Positions 59,312 through 64,000 of a stretch of DNA of 64,000 bases are shown one piece after another. Source of the stretch: Mesorhizobium sp. M7A.F.Ca.US.008.03.1.1 (GTDB lineage Bacteria; Pseudomonadota; Alphaproteobacteria; Rhizobiales; Rhizobiaceae); assembly GCF_003997495.1 (NCBI RefSeq), contig NZ_RZRU01000002.1, forward strand, positions 248,001 to 312,000. The letters run 5' to 3'. A program made the translations under genes and the position numbers. Position 1 is the first letter of the stretch; every line of letters begins with the position of its first letter. Below the pieces are notes generated by a model. It was not told the origin of the DNA, ran no database searches, and saw nothing but the letters and a program-made list of their open reading frames with translations.

Positions 59312-60499
59312 GTGAAAGTGCCGCCGGCCATGAAACCAGAAACGCCCGCCATTCTGATCCTGGGGACCCGCGGCATACCCGCGGCCCATGGCGGCTTTGA
59401 AACCTTTGCCGAAAAACTGGCGCTGTTTCTTGTCGGGCGCGGTTGGAAGGTCGGCGTCTATTGCCAGGATGAGGTCGAGCGGATCGACCAGAGGGTGCGC
59501 AGCGAAACCTGGCGCGGCATCGAGCTTATTCACGTCCAGGTCGCCTCCAAGGGACCGCGCGCGACCCTGGAATTCGACTGGCAATGCGCACGCGACGCCG
59601 CCAGGCGACCGGGCGTCTGCCTGGTGCTCGGCTACAATGGCGCGGTCTTCCTGACCTGGCTCAGGCTGAAGCGGCGCAAGATCTTCACCAACATGGACGG
59701 CATCGAGTGGCGTCGCCCCAAATGGGGGATGGCGGCGCGAACCTGGTTCTGGCTCAACGAATGGATCGGCGCCTGGGCCTCGCACCGGCTGGTCGCCGAT
59801 CATCCCGCCATCGCCGATCACCTGGCGACGCGCCGGCCGCGCAGCGCCATCGCCACCATCGCCTATGGCGCCGATCCGGTGGCATCAGCGCCCGAGGCGC
59901 CGGTCCGGGCGCTCGGCCTTGAGCCCGGGCGCTATCTGGTCTCGATCGCGCGCATCGAACCCGACAACAACATCCTGCCGATCGTCGAAGCCTTTTGCTC
60001 CGCCAAGCGCGACATGAAGCTGGTGGTGCTGGGAACGCTGTCCGACGACATTCCCTACCATGCCGCCATCCGCAAGGCGGCGAACGGCTCGGTGGTCCTG
60101 CCGGGCGCCATTTACGACCAGGCAACGGTGAAGGCACTGCGCTTCCACGCCCGCGCCTATCTGCACGGCCACACCGTGGGCGGCACCAACCCGTCGCTGG
60201 TCGAGGCGCTGGCGGCCGGCAACATGGTGATCGCGCACGACAATCCCTACAACAGGTGGACCGCGGGAGCGGCGGCGATCTACTTCACCGACAAGGACAG
60301 TTGCGCCGAGCGGATGCAGCAGGCGCTGGACGATGATGTCCTGGTCAAGGCCTGCGGCGTTGCCGCCAGGGCGCGCGCCCACGAAGCCTTTCGCTGGGAC
60401 GATGTCCTGCTCGCCTATGAAAACGAGGCCTATCATTTGCTCGGCGTGACCATCGCCAAGACCACCGCGATGGACCACGCATCGCCAGGAACCATATGA
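59312..60499 (+). CDS. DUF1972-type glycosyltransferase (family 4)
   Basis: A 395-residue protein starting at GTG 59312 or ATG 59330; neither has a good Shine-Dalgarno. The opening ILGTRGIPAAHGGFETFAEKLA is the DUF1972 signature seen in rhamnosyl- and other glycosyltransferases of EPS loci. The C-terminal half has YLHGHTVGGTNPSLVEALAAGN, the GT4 donor-site region. It is coupled to the GH5 gene by a 4-base overlap and is divergent from the minus-strand EPS unit. Confidence 0.9.
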   Translation: MKVPPAMKPETPAILILGTRGIPAAHGGFETFAEKLALFLVGRGWKVGVYCQDEVERIDQRVRSETWRGIELIHVQVASKGPRATLEFDWQCARDAARRPGVCLVLGYNGAVFLTWLRLKRRKIFTNMDGIEWRRPKWGMAARTWFWLNEWIGAWASHRLVADHPAIADHLATRRPRSAIATIAYGADPVASAPEAPVRALGLEPGRYLVSIARIEPDNNILPIVEAFCSAKRDMKLVVLGTLSDDIPYHAAIRKAANGSVVLPGAIYDQATVKALRFHARAYLHGHTVGGTNPSLVEALAAGNMVIAHDNPYNRWTAGAAAIYFTDKDSCAERMQQALDDDVLVKACGVAARARAHEAFRWDDVLLAYENEAYHLLGVTIAKTTAMDHASPGTI

Positions 60500-61758
60500 C
60501 AGGCTGGTCGCGCCGGCGGGTGCTGCGGACGGCGCTTTCCACTGCGGCGGCTCTAGGCTCGCTCCCGGTCGCACCAATCGCTCGCGCCGCCGCTGGGCCG
60601 CGGTTTCGGCGCGGCGTCAACGCCTGGCCCTGGTTCTCGCTGACGCGCGAATTTCCCGCCCCCCGTACCGACTATGGCTGGCCGCCCTTCCAGTCGCAAC
60701 GGCCGGTGCCGACCCCAGACGACCTGCGTCGGCTGCGCGAGACCGGGCTCGATTTTATCCGTCTGCCCGTCGATCCCGGCCCTTTCCTGGCCGCCGATGC
60801 CAAGACGCGCGGCAAGTTGCTCGACATGCTGGACGCGGCTGTCACGGCCACCCTCGACGCCGGTCTCGGCATCATCGTCAACATCCAGGCCAATGCCGCC
60901 ACCCATTACTGGAACCCCGACCGCATGGTCTCCAGCACCGTGGCACCCGCCTTCGATCTCTATCGCGGGCTGGTCGGCGAGCTTGCCGGCAGGCTGGCGC
61001 GGTTCCAGCCCGGCAGGGTGGCGCTCGAGCCGGTCAACGAACCGGCGCAGGCTTGCGCGTCGAACGTCTGGTTGCAAATTCAGCTCGCGCTTCTGACCGC
61101 GGCAAGGGCATCGGCAGCGAGCCTGCCGCTGGTCGTCACCGGAGGCTGCGGCTCGATGGTGAGCGGACTGACCGCGCTCGATCCGGCACCGCTGTCGCCC
61201 TTCGAGCCGATCCTGTTCACCTTCCACTTCTATGAGCCCTATCTGTTCAGCCATCAGGGCGCGCCCTGGATGCGCGAGCCCGTCTACCGGTCGCTCAACA
61301 ATGTGCCGTGGCCGGCATCCGCCGGCTCGCTGGAACAGACGCTGGCATCGGTCAGGGCGCGTATGGCGCAGGACACCGAAACCCCTGAAGATGCCAAGCA
61401 AGCAGCCTATGCCGAGACCGAGCGTGTGCTGAAAGTCTATTTCGACGCCCAGCCCGACCGCTGGTTTGTCGACAAGTATCTTCGCCAGGTTCGCGACTGG
61501 GGAGATGTCCATGGCCTTGCGCCGGAACGCATCATCATGGGCGAGTTCGGCGCGCTGCGCACCGACGCCCGCTATGTCGCCGCGCCCAACCCGGATCGCG
61601 GGCGCTACATCGCCGATGTCAGGCGGAGCGCCGAGGAACTCGGCTTCGCTTGGGCACTGTGGGATCTCTTCGATGGCATGGGCATGATGGACGACACCAC
61701 CCGGGCGCTGGACCCCGATATCATCGCGGCGCTTGGCCTGACCATGCCGGCGGACTGA
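60496..61758 (+). CDS. Tat-exported glycoside hydrolase family 5 (cellulase-like)
   Basis: A 420-residue protein. The N-terminal RRRVLRTALSTAAALGS (6-22) is a twin-arginine signal with cleavage near AAA-GP (about 33). The (beta/alpha)8 GH5 core has the general acid E182 in EPVNEPA and the nucleophile E350 in IIMGEFG. It would cleave beta-linked glucan or the EPS itself in the periplasm, for chain-length control, release or turnover. Its 3' end overlaps the 3' end of the polymerase gene by 38 bases on the opposite strand. Confidence 0.88.
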   Translation: MTGWSRRRVLRTALSTAAALGSLPVAPIARAAAGPRFRRGVNAWPWFSLTREFPAPRTDYGWPPFQSQRPVPTPDDLRRLRETGLDFIRLPVDPGPFLAADAKTRGKLLDMLDAAVTATLDAGLGIIVNIQANAATHYWNPDRMVSSTVAPAFDLYRGLVGELAGRLARFQPGRVALEPVNEPAQACASNVWLQIQLALLTAARASAASLPLVVTGGCGSMVSGLTALDPAPLSPFEPILFTFHFYEPYLFSHQGAPWMREPVYRSLNNVPWPASAGSLEQTLASVRARMAQDTETPEDAKQAAYAETERVLKVYFDAQPDRWFVDKYLRQVRDWGDVHGLAPERIIMGEFGALRTDARYVAAPNPDRGRYIADVRRSAEELGFAWALWDLFDGMGMMDDTTRALDPDIIAALGLTMPAD

Positions 61759-63052
61759 CCGGCCTGAACGCTGCCCGCGCCGGCCGGTAGAGCACCAATG
61801 CCAGCACCACGAACTTGGTCAGCAGCGTCGTCTTCGATGCGACGCTTTCCGAGGTGTTGATCAGGATGACCCAGCCCAGCATCGGCAGCCAGATGCCGGG
61901 ATGGCAGCGGCGCGCCACCTCGAACAGGAACAGCACGAAGCCGAACGTCAGCAAAAGGGTGAAGAAGGCGCCCTGATAGAGGACCGTGCGGATGATCGGG
62001 TTCTCGATGCCCTGTTCGAGACCGTTGATGCGGCGCAGACTGTCGATCAGCTCGACATCCGGTCCGACGATCAGATCGCGCAATTCCAGGTGCTTGAAGA
62101 GTTCGAACATCTCGACGCGGGCATTGGCGCTGCCGCTGTCCGACACAAAGCGCTCCAGCAGCGCGTCGAAGAAGCCCAGATATGCCGCCACTATGATGAC
62201 GACCGGCAGTAGCGCGGCAAGCATGAAGCCGAGTGCCGCACCCAAGAGATTGACGCGGCCTTGGCGCAATTTGGTGGTGCCCTGAAAAAGCAGGTAGCAG
62301 CCGCCGAGCACCACCGTCGTCACCATCGCGGTGCGGCCGCCGAAGGCGACGAGTGCCGCGCATTGCAGTCCGATCAACCCTATCCGCACCGGCATCGACA
62401 GGGATCTGGCACCGGAGAGCAGCGCAAGCACATAGATCGACGTCACCATGGCATTGGCAAGCGGATGCCCCTGCAGCGCGCTCGAGCGCAGATCGGTGGT
62501 AAACGCCACGCCGTCTAGGCGATAGGGGAAGATAAGCGTCTTGGTGGCGAACTCGAAAAGGGCAAGCAGCGCATTCGCCGTCATGACCACGTGAACGACG
62601 GTCTGCAGCCCGGCGAAGGTCCTTTCGTCGTCCTCGCTGAGCATCAGCACCAGAAGTGCCGCGGCCACGAACGTATCGATCATGCCGGCCATGCCGGGCC
62701 GCTGCCTTGCGATGACGACGAACAGAAGCACGATCGATATGGCGGCCATCAGCGCGCTGGCCGGCCGCCTGTCGGCGAGATGGGCGATATGGCCGACCGG
62801 ATTGCCTGATGCGCAGGAGCGCCAGACAAACAGGAGGACGATGAGATAGGTGGACGGATGGATCTTGGTCGCCGGGTTGCCGAACAGACCATCATAATTG
62901 TAGCCGACCAGCCACAGCATGCCGCCCGAGATGCTGAACAGCACCGCTACCGCCGCGATCAGTCCGAAGCGCGTCAGCGCATCGACCGATGTGCCGGCGC
63001 GGGGTGCGGCAGCACCATGGTTCGAAGCGCTTGCGCTCCAGCTGGCCGCCAT
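61721..63052 (-). CDS. VpsF/Wzy-like polysaccharide polymerase
   Basis: A 443-residue membrane protein with about 10-11 helices and one longer loop near residues 285-345 (RFVSDSGSANARVEMFELFKHLELRDLIVGPD). In O-antigen polymerases the large periplasmic loop holds the catalytic site. The family is annotated as VpsF-type polysaccharide biosynthesis protein. It would polymerise repeat units flipped by the Wzx-like protein. It begins two bases after the stop of the Wzc-like gene on the same strand. Confidence 0.86.
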   Translation of the reverse strand: MAASWSASASNHGAAAPRAGTSVDALTRFGLIAAVAVLFSISGGMLWLVGYNYDGLFGNPATKIHPSTYLIVLLFVWRSCASGNPVGHIAHLADRRPASALMAAISIVLLFVVIARQRPGMAGMIDTFVAAALLVLMLSEDDERTFAGLQTVVHVVMTANALLALFEFATKTLIFPYRLDGVAFTTDLRSSALQGHPLANAMVTSIYVLALLSGARSLSMPVRIGLIGLQCAALVAFGGRTAMVTTVVLGGCYLLFQGTTKLRQGRVNLLGAALGFMLAALLPVVIIVAAYLGFFDALLERFVSDSGSANARVEMFELFKHLELRDLIVGPDVELIDSLRRINGLEQGIENPIIRTVLYQGAFFTLLLTFGFVLFLFEVARRCHPGIWLPMLGWVILINTSESVASKTTLLTKFVVLALVLYRPARAAFRPVSPPAWSGQAPR

Positions 63053-63053
63053 A

Positions 63054-64000
63054 TCAGGCGGCCTCGTCGACCAGCAAGGCGGCTGTCGGCAGGCGCCCCA
63101 TGACGGAGACCGCCTGCGACGTCGTCGTGACGTCGCGCATCGGGGTGGCGTTCAGCGTGGCGACGAGCACGATCTCGTCGGCCATGGCGACCAGCGGCGA
63201 GGCATTGAGATTGTCGGCCAGCGCGCCGCCGTCGATGACGACGAGCTCGAAGCTCCGGCTGGCCCGCGCCAGCATCTGCTGCGCAAAATAGATGCCATGC
63301 GCTTCCTGGAAGACCGCCTTTGAGCGGCCCCTGCCCAGCACGGCAACGTTGCTGCCGGCGGCGTAATGGCTGACGGCCTCGAAGGCGTACTCGCCGCGCA
63401 GCACATCGAGGATTCCCGGCTGCGGATCCTTCTGGTCGCCGCCGCCGGCATTGGCATCGATGAACAGCACACGGCTGCCCCTGGACGCCGCGGCATTGGC
63501 CAGCAGCCGCGCCACCCGGCTGCGCTGCGCCCCCTCGCCCGGCGACGACGTCACCAGGATGGAAGGCACCAGCGGCCAGTCCGCCGGACGCTGGCCCGAA
63601 CTGAACATGCGCCTCAGCGCAAGGCCGACGACGGCATCGGTCTTCTGGCTGGAGGCGGCGGCGCGCGCCCCGCCGAAAGGCCACCAGCGCGCGCCGGTGT
63701 CTGACTTTGCCGGCACCACGCCCAGCACCGGCGCGTCGATGGCCGACTGCATCTGGGCGCTGGAAAGCACTGTCGGCGAGGAATATTCGGCGATCAGCGC
63801 CAGACCGGTGCCGAGCCCAAGGCCGCCGAATATCGCACCCAGCAACAGCAGCGGCAAAGGCGGCCAGCTCTTCTTCAAGGCGGGCATGGCGTTGGAAATG
63901 ATGCGCGCATTGGTGCTGTCGACATTGATCTGCTCGCGCGTCTCCTGGGCGCGCTGGAGATAGTTCGAGTAGACGGAGCGCAGCGCCTCGAGATCGCGCT
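63054..64000 (-). CDS. Wzc/ExoP-like chain-length/BY-kinase protein, C-terminal part, truncated by the window
   Basis: The frame is open to the right edge, so the N-terminal part is missing. The visible 314 residues contain a helical segment (RSVYSNYLQRAQETREQIN), a transmembrane helix (LPLLLLGAIFGGLGLGTGLALIAEY) and a kinase-like ATPase domain. Walker A should read GEGKT/S but is SSPGEGAQRSR. Walker A' is retained as VLFIDANAG, and Walker B-like ELVVIDGGAL is present. No Tyr-rich C-terminal cluster follows; the protein ends LLVDEAA. It is probably a catalytically weak or inactive bacterial tyrosine-kinase homologue that regulates polymer length. Confidence 0.88.
   Translation of the reverse strand, partial: RDLEALRSVYSNYLQRAQETREQINVDSTNARIISNAMPALKKSWPPLPLLLLGAIFGGLGLGTGLALIAEYSSPTVLSSAQMQSAIDAPVLGVVPAKSDTGARWWPFGGARAAASSQKTDAVVGLALRRMFSSGQRPADWPLVPSILVTSSPGEGAQRSRVARLLANAAASRGSRVLFIDANAGGGDQKDPQPGILDVLRGEYAFEAVSHYAAGSNVAVLGRGRSKAVFQEAHGIYFAQQMLARASRSFELVVIDGGALADNLNASPLVAMADEIVLVATLNATPMRDVTTTSQAVSVMGRLPTAALLVDEAA

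Noticed and set aside
58973-59821. N-terminal extension of the glycosyltransferase frame to 59821
   Set aside because: It runs antisense through the DUF1972 gene and across the tandem repeats; the GT4 fold begins at MRIACVHQ (58972).
1-64000. tRNA, rRNA, CRISPR arrays, integrase or transposase genes
   Set aside because: I looked for cloverleaf ends, rRNA landmarks, regularly spaced repeats and recombinase motifs and found none; the tandem repeats at 7517 and 59050 have only three units without spacers.

Overview
The window looks like chromosome from an alphaproteobacterium of the order Rhizobiales, most likely Mesorhizobium or a close relative. The reasons are high-GC coding DNA, small rhizobial families (BA14K, DUF2934, DUF1236, DUF1127, a SyrA-like protein), a Ku/LigD end-joining operon, and G/C-rich intergenic palindromes. 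I see no rRNA, tRNA or CRISPR array. The genus is an inference from family content, not from a marker gene.

Layout. 0-1 kb: AT-rich accessory DNA with an unrecognised gene and the start of another. 1.2-3.1 kb: small stress/envelope-type genes, including a tandem duplication whose copies have decayed reciprocally. 3.4-8.7 kb: an operon of a Pls/PosA-type non-ribosomal peptide synthetase, a GNAT acetyltransferase and a phosphopantetheinyl transferase. 8.7-19.8 kb: radical-SAM aminomutase, serine hydrolase, and several regulator/oxidoreductase pairs (LysR-NmrA, LysR-SDR, GlxA-FAD monooxygenase). 20-23.8 kb: a three-subunit molybdenum hydroxylase operon that ends in a MoaD-like sulfur carrier.

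23.9-28.5 kb: an AT-richer, tightly overlapped four-gene island. It holds a histidine-kinase-like protein, a stand-alone receiver, a receiver fused to a nucleoside-phosphorylase domain, and an extra 227-residue protein. The first three match the published architecture of Detocs, a defensive two-component system in which the phosphorylase effector destroys ATP. The fourth gene and unusual receiver residues make this the most interesting part of the window.

28.6-39.4 kb: ordinary chromosomal genes (DOPA dioxygenase, a decayed sugar permease, ABC-F ATPase, YdeI, cupin/MarR, SDR, LysR, a catalytically degenerate HtrA-like protein, YghU). 39.4-43.0 kb: a cluster of small envelope or acidic proteins. 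Five of them carry a close match to the alphaproteobacterial general-stress (EcfG) promoter, GGAAC-N16/17-GTT. 44.0-44.4 kb: two tiny peptides with near-identical leader-like N-termini and different short tails. 45.9-52.2 kb: exonuclease III, a hydrolase and the NHEJ operon (ligD, ku and a TPR protein with a possible BRCT-like N-terminus).

52.7-64 kb: a Wzx/Wzy-type exopolysaccharide locus. It contains three glycosyltransferases, two paralogous acyl/aminoacyltransferase-like proteins, a flippase, a Tat-exported GH5 glycosidase, a VpsF/Wzy-like polymerase and the C-terminal part of a Wzc/ExoP-like protein whose Walker A motif is degenerate. The gene runs off the right edge.
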